NCBI GenBank assembly: GCA_963575745.1
Contig: CAUYUJ010020601.1
Coordinates: 110,001 to 153,798, forward strand
Source: Prorocentrum cordatum
Taxonomy: Eukaryota; Sar; Dinophyceae; Prorocentrales; Prorocentraceae
Direction: 5' to 3'
DNA length: 43,798 nucleotides
Made by a program: the position numbers and the translations under genes. The number at the start of each line of letters is the position of its first letter. Position 1 is the stretch's first letter. Shown here piece by piece: positions 27,773 through 38,079 of the stretch. The notes below the pieces were generated by a model, which saw nothing but the letters and a program-made list of their open reading frames with translations, was not told the origin of the DNA and made no database searches.

Positions 27773-28374
27773 CCGTTTCTATCATCCGCTCTCCCCTGCT
27801 GGTTCAGGTTCTAAGTGCATGGTTGAATGATCGGAATCATGCGTGCGGCGGTGAGGAAGGATGATGGTGATGCGACGGGGGAGGGGAATGAGAAACATGG
27901 TGTGGGTGAGGAACATGGAGTCGGAGGAGGAACCGGAGGAGGAGGAGGAGGAGGAGGAGGAGGGGGGGGAGGAGGCTCCTCCTCATTGCGCTCAGCGGTC
28001 CATGCTGTATCACCAAATGCTGGGGTCCAGGGTGCAAGTGGAACAATTGGTTTTCACCAGTCAGGTTTCGTGGTGGCGCGTGTCGCCCGCATGGTTGCTA
28101 TACGTTTTCCTCTGCACACTACGCACCACCACCACTACACCTCCCCGCTCATCTCCCCCTCTGCACTACGCCCCCCCTCCCCCCCCCCCACCGCAGCGCA
28201 CCATGTCCCCCTTTTCCCCCCTCTGCCCGCTGCAAGCCCTCTCGGCCCTTCGGGGCGACTGCCCTTCCCCAACGCGCCCGTCGCTGCGCCCCCGCCAGCC
28301 AGGTGATGCAGCGACGGTGACAACTGGGCGGCAGGCTGCTGGCAGGCTGCTGGCAGGCATGGGGCATTTTCGGC
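27773..28374. other. Ambiguous short coding character near 28000
   Basis: From about 27990 to 28110 two plus frames look somewhat coding (AVHAVSPNAGVQGASGTIGF in one, QRSMLYHQMLGSRVQVEQLV in the other). I cannot choose between them and call no exon. The rest is C-rich. Confidence 0.3.
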
Positions 28375-28498
28375 GTTAGAACGCAAAATCCTGGTGTGCC
28401 ATTGCGGCTACCAGGTTCACCGTCGCCACTGGCCACTGGCGTTAGAGTGCAAAATCCTGGTGTGCCATTGCGGCTACCAGGTTCACCGTCGCCATAGT
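28375..28498. repeat. Tandem duplication of 66 bp
   Basis: gttagaNNgcaaaatcctgg, tgtgccattgcggctaccag, gttcaccgtcgcca occurs at 28375 and 28441, nearly identical. A recent tandem duplication. Confidence 0.9.
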
Positions 28499-28563
28499 TT
28501 GCCTGTTGTCTCGGGGAGTTCGATTACCCTGTGTGCTTCATTGATCGGCAGCGCGTGCTCTCA

Positions 28564-28791
28564 GATGCGTTCCAGCTGACCTCCGCGGGTGCAGACTACA
28601 GGTTGATTGAGTGTAACCCCTTGCTCCTTGGCCTCCTGCTCCCGCTGGGCATGGTAATGGTGCACCTCTCGGACGCGTATTCGCTGCCACTCTTCGCCAA
28701 TCTCTGAGCGTTTCGGCCACTCCTGCCCCACGTTCAAGAAGGCGGGATGCCTCTGTATGATGTGCGCCCTTCGCGCGCAAGGCCGAGTCAT
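28564..28791 (-). CDS. Candidate terminal exon, minus strand
   Basis: The minus frame reads RAHIIQRHPAFLNVGQEWPK, RSEIGEEWQRIRVREVHHYH, AQREQEAKEQGVTLNQPVVC and TRGGQLERI before TGA at about 28561-28563. It is rich in charged residues and Trp, with no low-complexity bias, unlike the other frames. A competing plus frame (DYRLIECNPLLLGLLLPLGM) is hydrophobic and also open. No family is recognised; upstream exons would lie above 28800, where the tandem repeat begins. Confidence 0.4.
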
Positions 28792-28799
28792 ATAAAGTC

Positions 28800-29160
28800 C
28801 TATCCTGTCCTCAGACCAGCTTGCCGCCGACCCCGCAAATGTCCTATCCTGCCCTCGGACCAGCTTGCCGCCGACCCCGCAAATGTCCTATCCTGCCCTC
28901 GGACCAGCTTGCCGCCGACCCCGCAAATGTCCCATCCTGCCCTCGGACCAGCTTGCCGCCGACCCCGCAATTGTCCTATCCTGCCCTCGGACCAGCTTGC
29001 CGCCGACCCCGCAATTGTCATATCCTGTCCTACCCTGTCCTATTTTATCATGTCCTCTCCTATCATGTCCTATCATCTCATGTCCAATCCTATCCTAGTA
29101 TGTCCTAACCTATCCTATCATATCATGTCCTATCATGTCCCATCCTATCCTATCCTCCTC
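28800..29160. repeat. Five 44-bp tandem repeats plus TCCTATCATG decamers
   Basis: cagcttgccgccgaccccgc starts at 28817, 28861, 28905, 28949 and 28993, period exactly 44, with aatgtcctatcctgccctcg, gac between. From 29021 to 29160 the sequence continues as loose 5-10 bp repeats of tcctatc and catg. There are no unique spacers, so this is not a CRISPR-like array. Confidence 0.95.
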
Positions 29161-30572
29161 CTGCTCTGGATCGTCCCGTCGGCCCTGCAGGCTGCAGGCT
29201 GCAGGGTTCAGGGCGCGCGGGCCCACTGCCCTTCCAGTTGGGCTTCTGGAAGGAATCTTGCGTCTTCTCGGATCTCGGTTGCGCGCCCAGGGTGACCCTG
29301 GCAGGCTGGCGATCACCGCTGCACTGGCCACGTGCTGCGGGGAATGGGGGGGAGGACTGGGGCAGCAACGGCGAGGAACAGGAGACGAACGAGAAGGGTG
29401 AGGAAGGGGTAATGATATTCATGATGAGCGGTGCTCGGATCTTGCGAGTGGCGTTCCGGCCACCCCGCGGGGGGGGCAGCCGTTCCCCCGCCGTCAGTGC
29501 CTCGCCGTTGGCGCGCGTTCGCTCCCCGCCCCCTCCCCCCATACCCCGCGCGCCTGGCGTGCAATCAAGGCTCCCTCAAATGCTGGTTGCGTCGGGCCCA
29601 GGTGGGGCTGGCGCGGGGTAGGGGGGGGGGGGCCGACCAAGAATTTTCAGAAACAGAGAATCCCAGACGTGGAAATCGTTGAACCTGCCAGTCTGGGATT
29701 TGTCTGGGATTTTTGGTGCCCCTCCCGAGGCCCCCACAAGTCTCCAGGATGCCCCAGGGGCCGCCCTGAAGCCAAGACTAGGGCGCTAACCAAAGACTGC
29801 ACCATCCGCAACTGGCCCGAGACCGCTCAGACGCTCCGCGTTCAAGTCAGGTTCGCGAGTCGCGCGCTGCCCAGCCCCCCTCGGTCGGCCTGCAGCGAAC
29901 CGCCTGGTGCCGAGGGGGGTGGGGAGGGGGCGCGCAGTTGGCGCGGCTCCAGCCGACGCCATTTCTGTGGGACGGTGGATAGGCAGTGGTAGTGGGGAGT
30001 GGTGGATGGGTGGGCGGTGATGGGGGGGGGCGGTGCGTGGGTGCGTGGGTGGCAGCGGGCGATGGCGATGGAGGCGCATGCGAGGAGGGGCCCAAGGACG
30101 AGGCGAGCAAGAGGCCTCGAACGGAGATTGCGGGGAGCGATGGGGGGGGACGACGGGGGATGAAAGGGGGGAGGAGAGTGGGCGAGGAGGAGGAGGAGGC
30201 GGAGGGTTCCAACGCAGAGTTCGATGAGGTTGATGAGGCCGTAGAAAACAACGGCGAGGGTGACGCCTTCGAGGGCGTGAAGGTCGGGAGGAGAAGGGAT
30301 TGAGGGTTGGGGCACGGGAGGTGCCTCCCTGCCATGTTCGCGGTCACCTCCGACGGCGGCGGCGTTGACCCGCTGCCGCTGCCGCCGCCTCCGCTTCCGC
30401 GCACCAAGGCGCGATCTGGGCATTGCAGAACAACAGAGGCACGGGCTCAGGGCATGTGGTTTCCTCGACGGGGGTTCGCAGGCGGCGCCACGCCACTGTG
30501 GTGCCCCGCGCCCCTCCCCCCCACCCCCTGCACCCATCCCCTATGAAACCCGATGCCTTGAGACCGCGACCT
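29161..30572. other. No confident gene
   Basis: At 30160-30302 a plus frame reads an acidic segment (AEFDEVDEAVENNGEGDAFE) while the minus strand of the same DNA reads a hydrophobic helix (GVTLAVVFYGLINLIELCVG). Which, if either, is coding is unclear. A plus frame near 29669-29860 lacks motifs. 5' exons of the downstream gene should lie here or further upstream but were not recognised. Confidence 0.35.
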
Positions 30573-30645
30573 GGTCGTTCGGTGTTGCCGCGACCCAGGC
30601 GAGCGGTCGTTCGGGAAGTCGTGGGTTCGAGTCTCGCTCGGGCCA
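30573..30645 (+). other. tRNA-like relic (T arm and acceptor 3' half)
   Basis: gtgggttcgagtctcgc forms a valid 5-bp T stem (two G-U pairs) with a standard T loop TTCGAGT, and is followed by tcgggcca, a plausible acceptor strand plus discriminator base. The pol III B-box ggttcgagtct is near consensus. The 5' half does not fold as a D and anticodon arm, and only about four of seven acceptor pairs form, so this is a decayed tRNA or tRNA-derived SINE fragment. Confidence 0.4.
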
Positions 30646-30652
30646 TTGGCAG

Positions 30653-30952
30653 GGCAGCGAGATTGACGCCGAGGTTGCTTCGAAGAGCGACGCCGCTCCC
30701 CCTCCTCAGAAGGACAGGTCCCAGCAGAAGCGAGCGCCGCCCGCCCAGCCACGGGCGCGCTGCTTCCCCGACTGCGGCGGCTCCAAGGTCGACAACGAGA
30801 AGTTCTGCAGGGCCCACACGACGATGGTCAGGTGCGCCAGGACAGACAGCAAGAGGCAGGGGGGCGCGCAGGAGAAGAAGTTTATCGAAATGCAGCGCAG
30901 AGGCGGGGATGAGTGGCACGCCTTCCTGCAGCGCTACGCCCAGGACTGCAAG
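30653..30952 (+). CDS. Exon 1 (of those found), zinc-knuckle-like
   Basis: After CCATTGGCAG the frame reads GSEIDAEVASKSDAAPPPQK, then a basic linker, then ARCFPDCGGSKVDNEKFC RAH (one run) with TTMVRC following: C-x3-C-x10-C-x2-H-x5-C, a likely zinc site. It ends with FIEMQRRGGDEWHAFLQRYA QDCK at a GC donor (GCAAG|GCGGGG), phase 0. No start codon is assigned; earlier exons are probably missing. The following exons join in consistent phase, giving one gene. I recognise the style from dinoflagellate multi-exon hypothetical proteins; no function is known. Confidence 0.6.
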
Positions 30953-31452
30953 GCGGGGGCGGGCTGGGGCAGCGCTGCACACGCGAATGCACGAGAAGGG
31001 TCTGGGATGGAGGAGGCGGCGGGGGTAGGGGTGGAGGGGCGCGGAGGTGTGCGCAGGAGGAGGGTGGTGGTAGAGCGCAATGGCGAGGGAACCAACACAA
31101 TCTGAAATGTACACGGCAAGGGCGGGCGCGGAAGGCGATTGCAGTTCAGGCCTATTCGGAACATAGGTCTCAATCGGTGTCGCCGCAGACGTTGCCCGCG
31201 TGCGATAGATTGCCGCCTGCCCGACAGAGGCCACCGTCGGTGGTGGATCACACTTGTTGTTGGGCATCGTGTCCGTTTGTCCTCGCCCAGTTCGGGCGTC
31301 CAAAGGGAAGGGTGATGGGGGGAGTTGGGCACGACTGGTTGTGAGGGCCCAGGGGCCACATGGCCCCCGTGCACGCCCTCTCCCCCCCCTCTGTCTCCCC
31401 TCCCCCGCCGCCCCTTTGCGGGTCGCGTTCGTCGCTCCTCGCGCTTTACCAG

Positions 31453-31548
31453 CGCTCGCAATGGTGGGCAGGGCAGGCCAAAGGAAGAGGGTTCGCACGG
31501 GGAAGCTTCGACTACTGCAGGTTCGACAGGATCTACAAGCGCTCTCAG
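31453..31548 (+). CDS. Exon 2 of the same gene
   Basis: From TTTACCAG the frame reads RSQWWAGQAKGRGFARGSFD then YCRFDRIYKRSQ, ending CTCTCAG before GCCCGA (GC donor), phase 0 at both ends. An internal CAG|GTTCGA at 31521 is an alternative donor but changes phase. The exon continues the aromatic/basic character of exon 1. Confidence 0.55.
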
Positions 31549-31923
31549 GCCCGACCGCGGCATGCAGACTGCGTTGCATGCAGCAGTTTTGTAGTTGTCG
31601 CATGCTGCACACGCTCATTGCGCAATTGCGCTTGCGCGCGGCTGGACATTCGGCGATGCTGCACATGCGATGCATGTGTGAGTAGGAGGTGTGAATCGTT
31701 CCGCGGAGGGAGGGCGATGATGGCGCTGACGGGGGTGGGGTACAGGTAAGATGAGGAAGAAGTGACCCGATGAGGGATGGGTAGACTCAAGATGGGGGAG
31801 GTGACGGCGTTGATGGAGGAGGGGCATGGATGATGATGGAGGGGGGAGGGGAGGGATGTGCGCACGATGAGGGCGGGATAGGCAGACACATGACCCTTGA
31901 ATATGAATTTCCACGCTTCGCAG

Positions 31924-32028
31924 CTCTGCCGCGCGGAGGTCACCCAGCGCGGGCACAAAGGCATCATGATGACGAAGTGGCGCTACATTGAGCACTACAA
32001 GAAGGAGCACGGACTCAGCGAGATGGAG
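31924..32028 (+). CDS. Exon 3 of the same gene
   Basis: After CTTCGCAG: LCRAEVTQRGHKGIMMTKWR then YIEHYKKEHGLSEME, ending GATGGAG before GCGATC (GC donor), phase 0. The end SEME joins to ALGKW of exon 4, giving a smooth S-E-M-E-A-L-G-K-W helix that supports the 2.1-kb intron between them. Confidence 0.6.
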
Positions 32029-32459
32029 GCGATCGTCACCAGTTGCCGCTCGTTTCCTCTGAGCGCACGGCGGCGGCGGCGGCGGGCGCAGGGTAGGGGG
32101 GGGAGGGGGGGGCGAAGCGGTGTTCAGGATATTATACTGGGGGCCGTTCTGTTGTCATGTAGTTATGCTGCTGCCCCGTGCCCACAATGGTCCGCAGTCG
32201 CTTGCTGGCGCGACTGGGTGCCACTGGGTGCAGCGGGGCATTGGAGGAAACCATGGAAGTCGCTCGATGCCCGCAGTGGCCACCAGATACGCAACTGCTG
32301 TCACCCAGGCGATGGCGAGAGGCTCCCAGGGTCGTCTGCTGAAGGGGTGTTGTCATGGGTGGTGAGTGGGGTGCTGGGGTGGTTGGTGTTTGTGGGGGTG
32401 GTGTTGGTTGGGATGGGGTGGGGTGGTGGTGATGGTGGTTGGGGTGGTGGTGTCTACAA

Positions 32460-32510
<51 letters not shown>

Positions 32511-32920
32511 GTGTGTGTGTGCGGCTATGTGTGCGTGTGAATGAATGTATGTGAGTGTGCGTGGTGGGCTTTGGCCGCGCGTGCGGGCCTGGACGGGCTG
32601 GTGGGGTAGTGGATGCGAGGAGGGGGTAAGGGGGGGATAGCGCTGACAATGGGCATGGTCAGCAGCGGGGGGGGGGTCGGCGCTTCGCCATGCAATTCTC
32701 GGGTGTGGGCTGGTGGTGTAGGCGGTGGTGGTGTTGACATCAGCGATGGTGTCACCGCGCGGGTTCGGGCTCGCAGTGCTGCAACCAAGCATGACTGGTT
32801 GCCCGCGCGCGCCACCCCCTCCCGCGGGGTGGGATGTCGTGCAGCGCCCTTGGCAGTGCTGCGCACGCTCTCGTCTCGGAGTGTCCGAGTGGAGGGCTGC
32901 CTGGTGGGTGCCCGAGGTGG

Positions 32921-32979
32921 TGCAGCTCCCGTTGGGACCCAACGGGGGCTGCAGCGGCCGCTGGCGCGTTCCAGCGGCC
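32921..32979. repeat. Two adjacent hairpins with 1- and 6-nt loops
   Basis: tgcagctcccgttggg A cccaacgggggctgca pairs at 15 of 16 positions around one base (32921-32953). Directly after it, ggccgctgg CGCGTT ccagcggcc is a perfect 9-bp stem (about 32956-32979). Confidence 0.85.
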
Positions 32980-33107
32980 CCGCACCCCGATGGCTGGGTG
33001 GCGGCGCTTGGCGTCCGCAGCCCAGCGCTCGAGCTCGTCGCCCTGGGCAGCGTGTTGCTGCTCATTTGGCCCGACGGGCCATCGGGGGCGATTGAAACCC
33101 CGAAACT

Positions 33108-33164
33108 CGGATGACGGCAACGCGCAACGGCCACAGCGTGGCCGTTGCGCGTTGCGGCCATCCG
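33108..33164. repeat. 57-bp hairpin, 27-bp stem, 3-nt loop
   Basis: cggatgacggcaacgcgcaa, cggccac and gtggccgttgcgcgttgcgg, ccatccg match at 25 of 27 positions around AGC. Confidence 0.9.
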
Positions 33165-34135
33165 ATCGGGCTGGGCGGGCCCCCAGGTTCGCGACGTACT
33201 CCCGCGTCGGCTGCGGGCGCTCCTCCATGTTCTACGCGGTGGAGCATCAGTGGCATCGCTGAGGCGTGGTGGTGGTGATGGTAATGGCGATGATGATGGT
33301 AGCTATGCTGGCGATGGCGGTGGGGCGGCGACTCATGAAGTGGCAAGCGTAGACGACTGGGCCCGCCGTCCTCTCACCCCCCTTCCCTTCCCGTCGCTTG
33401 ACACGTTTATGGTCGGTGCCGCAATGCCAAGATGGCCCACGTGGGTTCCTGATCCTTCCGTGTGGCGCGATGTCTGTGGCCGCCCGCGCCGCGACCGACT
33501 GTGGACCCCCAAGAAACGCACGGGAAGGGGGCGCTTCAACCCTCTCTGGCCCGCCCCCCCGTTCCTTCGTTGCTCTGGTACGTGCATGGCCACCGCGTTT
33601 GTCATGATGGCCCCTCTGCAGACCCAGGCGGCCCACCAGACCTCGGAGTGGTTGGCGAAGTTGTTGCCAGTTTGACTGATCCCTGGCACGTCTGCATGGC
33701 AAACAATGCCATCATGCACACCTATGGTTGTATATATATAGGTATGTGTGTATGTATGTATGCATCGGTGTGTATGTACACGCAAATACAACGCCCATAC
33801 TTAAGTATATACATACATGTGTACATATATATATATGTGTAAACATATATGATGCATGCTTCCTGTGTTCGGTCCCCCCCAATCCCTCGCTCTGTGCACA
33901 TGTGTAGGTGGCCGCTGTACCCCCATCTCTCTCAATCAATACCCCTCCCCTTCAATATCGGTCTCTCCCTCTCTCACGCTCCCTCGTTCTACAATTGTCA
34001 CCACATCTTTTTCCGTTTCGCCACCCCTTTATGTATGAAGATGTATCTATATTTAAATATATTGTATATGTATATGTAGGTTGTGGCGTCTGTCTCTGTC
34101 CGCGTCCGCCCGCCCGTGCCCGTCGGCCCAGCGAG

Positions 34136-34327
34136 GCCCTCGGGAAGTGGGCCGCCGACACGTCCCCCAGCTCGAAGTGCGAGACTGACCAGAAGGGCCC
34201 CGCCTCGGAGCCCACCAGGGTCTTGGTGGGCATCGAGGACTTCGTCCTGTGGATGGATCAGGCCGAGATCGGGCGCCAGGCGACGATGGGCGACGATGCC
34301 AAGAGGAAGCCCAAGGACGTCGGGCAC
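34136..34327 (+). CDS. Exon 4 of the same gene
   Basis: The frame reads ALGKWAADTSPSSKCETDQK, GPASEPTRVLVGIEDFVLWM, DQAEIGRQATMGDDAKRKPK and DVGH, ending at a GT donor (CAC|GTGAGA), phase 0. Segments D-x-x-G-P and R-V-L-V-x-I-E-D-F are typical of the middle part of this dinoflagellate protein class. The acceptor could instead be four bases upstream (CCCAG|CGAGGCC), but that changes phase. Confidence 0.65.
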
Positions 34328-34962
34328 GTGAGACCCCGCGTCGGGGCGGGTGGGCGCCCCCTTTCACCAACCTTCGCCCACGCCGTTTCACTAACCCCAA
34401 TGCAATGAACCTTCGCCCACCCGTCCCACCCCCTCTCCTCGACTTCACGTCCTCCCTTCGTCAACCTCCGATGGCGATGATGATTATGGTGATGGTGAAT
34501 ATGGCGATGCTGACGATGATGCTTACTATTGTGATGGTGAGTGTGACGACAAAGATGATTATGATACTGATGATGCTGATGCTGATGATGATTGTGCCAA
34601 TCCGGAAGACGAGTATGATGGAGATGATAGGGGATGATGTTGATGATGGTGGTATGAGAGCTGTGATACGTGAGGATGGTAACGATGATGGCGATGGTGA
34701 CGATGGTGGTGATGCCGATGCTGATACTGATGCTGATGGTGATGCTGATGGGTATGGTGCAGATGACGGTGGTGAAGATTAAGACGCGAACAATGATTGT
34801 CATGATGATTGTAATAAGTATGCGGGTGTTTGGTCGGGGGCGCACCCCTTGGCCAGTTGGCTTGTAGGTTGTCGCCCCCCAGTTGCACGGCGGCGCCATT
34901 TCCATTGACCCCCTTGGCCAGATCGCGGGTGCGGTTTGAGTATAGTGTAGAGCCCCCGCGAG
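34328..34962 (+). other. Intron with GATGGT repeat
   Basis: GTGAGA start, GCGAG end. From about 34470 to 34785 it is a degenerate GAT/GGT/GATGCT repeat, giving Asp/Met or His/Ile frames that are not exons. Confidence 0.6.
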
Positions 34963-35557
34963 GAGAGCGATTTGAGGGCGATTGAAGACGAGGTGGATGA
35001 CATCGATGGCGACGACGGGTCAACGTTCAATGCGAACCTCCACAGTTTGGTGGGCAAGCATGGCCGCCGAGGTCGGTCCAGGTCCAGGCCCCTGCGCGGC
35101 GCGGCGCCCTCCTCGGTGCGGGCCAGGTCGCCAGCGCAGTCGGTTGTGTCCCGCGGCTCGGAGCGCAGGCCGCCCGAGCGGCGCGACCCGCGCCCGTCGC
35201 CGCGCCAGTCACCGCAGCAGGCCGACAGCGACGTCGACATGGCCAGCGCGTCTGACTACGGCGCGGCCGCGGACGACAGCCAGTCCGATGATGCAGCGCC
35301 GAGCGGTGAGTTCATCGGGCATGCGACGGCCTCGTTCACGAAATGGCAGCGCAGGATGGGCAAGTTGGACAAGGAGCTGCAGGGCAACCTCGCCAGCCTG
35401 AAGGTGGCGCTGACAGAGTCGGTCCCTTCACTTGGCGGGGGGGAGCTGCCGAGCGGGATCGCCATGCTGATCGACCACGCCGTGTTCAAAGCAGTGGTTG
35501 CCCAGAGGTTGTGCTCACCTAGCGTGGCACCCTTGCCAACGCTGGAGGACCCGATGG
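34963..35557 (+). CDS. Exon 5, largest exon, Ser/Arg- and Asp-rich
   Basis: From CGCGAG: ESDLRAIEDEVDDIDGDDGS, TFNANLHSLVGKHGRRGRSR, a Ser/Arg/Pro linker, DVDMASASDYGAAADDSQSD, then an ordered part GHATASFTKWQRRMGKLDKE, LQGNLASLKVALTESVPSLG, MLIDHAVFKAVVAQRLCSP and TLEDPMG. It ends at a GT donor (GATGG|GTAGCA) in phase 1, matching exon 6. The Arg/Ser region resembles nuclear RNA-associated proteins, but that is composition only. A second acceptor choice is GTGTAG|AGCCCC at 34951, also phase 0. Confidence 0.65.
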
Positions 35558-35757
35558 GTAGCACATCTCGCCATTTCCCCTGTCCCCATTTGTCGCACCT
35601 CCCCCCTCACCACCCCTCTCACTCCCCCCGATCCCTCTCTCTTTCTCTCTCTCTCTCTCCCTCTCCCGCTCCCTCTTTCTCTTTCTCGCTCGCCCTCGCT
35701 CTCCCTCCCTCCGTCGTTCCCTTTTGTCCTCTCTCTCTCTGTAGCTATATCTCTCGC

Positions 35758-35799
<42 letters not shown>

Positions 35800-36000
35800 C
35801 CCTCTCTCGCTCTCGTTCTCTCCCTCTTCCTCTCTCCTTGTCTGCCTCTCTCAATCTCTCCAGCTCGCCCCTCCCCCTCCACTGTCGCCCGTCGCAGTCC
35901 ATGGCGTTTCGCCCTGCTGTGCAAGCAGCCTGCCACGATCGGGCCCACCTTGTGACATCAGTGCCTCCCGCTCCCCCCCCCCCCTCCCGCCCCCGCGCAG
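35558..36000 (+). other. Intron with CT microsatellite
   Basis: GTAGCA start, CCCGCGCAG end, phase 1. CT/CTCTCC tracts run from about 35635 to 35870. Confidence 0.65.
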
Positions 36001-36113
36001 CGCCCCGGGAGTGCATGAATGGTGCCAAGGGCGACGACCACATGACCGCCAAGTTCATCGAAGAACTGCACAGCGACGATGGCCCAGCCCGCGACCCTGA
36101 ACGCCTCCAGAAG
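36001..36113 (+). CDS. Exon 6 of the same gene
   Basis: Two bases complete the split codon to give A; it then reads PRECMNGAKGDDHMTAKFIE, ELHSDDGPARDPERLQK, ending CAGAAG before GCTGGA (GC donor), phase 0. Confidence 0.6.
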
Positions 36114-36862
36114 GCTGGATCGCGAGGAAGGGGCTATTTGTGGTTGTGGCGGTGGCGAGTGGTGTGTGATGGATGTGGTTGTAGCTGTTTTGTGGGTGGT
36201 GGTGTACCGTAGGTGTGATGTGGATATATATATATATATGTATATATGTGTGTATGTGTACACATCTATGCACACGTATGTGTGCACGTATAGACAAGCA
36301 TACATGCATACATACAGATATACATACATACATACATACATACATACATACATACATACATACATACACACAAACATACCTACAAACATACCTACATACA
36401 TGCATGTATGCATACATACATACGTACATCCATACATCCATCCATACATACATACACACATGCATGCCTGCCTGCATGCATGCATACATGCAGACGCGTG
36501 TATACTATATACATACATGTGTACATACGTGTCCCCCATCCCCAACCCCGCCCACCCCGCGCAGCGCCCCCCCCCACCCACCACCCCGCCCCCCCTCCAC
36601 GCACGTGCTATGGCCTCCTCCTCGCCTGCCCCCCCCGTTCACTCCATCGTTCCACGGTGCGGGGGCCGTTCGCTTCACTGCTGCCCCCGTAGTTGGTCGC
36701 CCAATGCCCTGGTGACAGCAGAGGTGGGCCAATGTGCTCGCGGGCTCGGGGCGGCCGATCTGGCCGTGCATGCGCGCAGGCGCGTGACTCATGTATGCAC
36801 GCGCATGGTTAAGCGCATGTAGGGGTGGGGGATGGGCGCTGGCCATGGGGAAGGATGGGCAG

Positions 36863-36908
<46 letters not shown>

Positions 36909-37413
36909 GGAGAGAGAAGAGAGACAGAGAGAGAGAGAGAGCGACTGCGCGAAGGAGGGGGCAGACTAGGATCGAGCTAGTCAATCCTCAAACCTATGCA
37001 TAGCCATTCCAAGCGCACAAGCGCTCAAGCGTGAAGCAACCCTCGTCTCGATAGGAACCTTCGCGGCTGAGAAATGAATACGCGGACGGTTCGTACACGC
37101 ATGCGTATTCGTACATGGGTATGGAGAGAAATGCGTGCTATGCTGTTGCTGGTGTCCTCGGCACGGGAGCCGAACGACGGGCAAATGCAGCTCGCCAACC
37201 GAACGAGTGACAAATCCACCTTACACGCGCATGCATGTGCTTAGATTTGCGCACACACATGCCTGTATGGGGAGAGAGAGGGGGAGACAGGTAGACAACA
37301 ATATCTGTATATACACACACACGCATGTATGGGGATGCCGACAGAGGAAGGCAGACAATGCTGCACGTGCGCCAATTCCCATTTCTTGTTATGCATGATG
37401 AGTGGACAGGGAG
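36114..37413 (+). other. Intron of 1.3 kb with CATA and GA microsatellites
   Basis: ATAC/CATA tetramers at about 36225-36520 and GA at about 36864-36945, plus Alu-length mixed DNA. GC donor, AG acceptor (AGGGAG|GTGCGC). Confidence 0.6.
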
Positions 37414-37542
37414 GTGCGCGCGTGCTCCATTGAGACGTTCTTCAAGTGGTGCGCTGCGAACAAGAAGCAGTTGCCCGTGAATGCCCAGTACATCCGCCCG
37501 ATCACCGACTCCATGTTGACAGCGCAGTTGGCGGCCGCGGAG
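37414..37542 (+). CDS. Exon 7 of the same gene (no ATG, short)
   Basis: The frame reads VRACSIETFFKWCAANKKQL, PVNAQYIRPITDSMLTAQLA and AAE, then a GC donor (GCGGAG|GCGCCT), phase 0. The frame is closed soon after by a stop at 37561, consistent with a splice. The other frames here are poor, so this is a clear exon despite its length. Confidence 0.6.
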
Positions 37543-37881
37543 GCGCCTGCCATTTCAATTTGAGTTTTATTGTGTGCGTGAAGTGTGTCCGTGGTTGGCG
37601 TATCGTCGGCTTCGTTGCATCACTCGATGGGGTGTGGTGGCTTCACTTTGCATTCGGCGCTTTGTGTGATGACTTGCCTGATTTGCATTGGCCCTCGCTC
37701 GCGTTTCTCCCCTCCGCCCTCTCTTTCCACGCGTGCACCACCCTCCTCCCTCCCCCGCCGCCGCCCCTCCCCACTCCCCGCCCCCTCCCCCTGCCCCCCG
37801 CCTCTGAACGCCACGCCTCGCCCGCCCTCGACCTCGACTGCCCCCCTCCTCGCCAGTGCGCCCGCCGCCCCCGCCCCCGAG

Positions 37882-38079
37882 GTGTCCTCGAAGAAGCTCT
37901 TCGAGCAGCTGGAGATCATGCAGAACAGGGCCGATGACGCCATCAGCAGCTTCAGCAAGAGCTTCAAGAAGGTGATTGCGGGGGTCGTCTCGAGCGTCAA
38001 GCAGGAGCTGCAGGCCAGGAAGTCTTCGCAGAGGTCGGTGGTGCAGAAGGGGGCGCAGAAGATGAAACAGTTCGTGAAG
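37882..38079 (+). CDS. Exon 8, helical
   Basis: From CCCCGAG: VSSKKLFEQLEIMQNRADDA, ISSFSKSFKKVIAGVVSSVK, QELQARKSSQRSVVQKGAQK and MKQFVK, a strongly helical coiled-coil-like stretch. It ends GTGAAG before GATTGC. If the splice is right this is a GA-AG intron, phase 0. A pyrimidine-rich acceptor region precedes it. Confidence 0.65.

Larger units (their letters stand above)
32029..34135 (+). other. Intron of about 2.1 kb with GT repeat and hairpins
   Basis: GC donor and AG acceptor (CAGCGAG|GCCCTC). Holds a GT microsatellite at about 32465-32520, a hairpin cluster at 32921-33164, TATA/TGTA-rich DNA at 33720-33850 and 34030-34080, and a triplet-rich stretch near 33260-33330. Some plus frames inside (for example 33402-33675) are open but show no exon-like structure. 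Confidence 0.5.

Noticed and set aside
28800-29034. CRISPR-like array
   Set aside because: The 44-bp units are contiguous without unique spacers and the context is eukaryotic.
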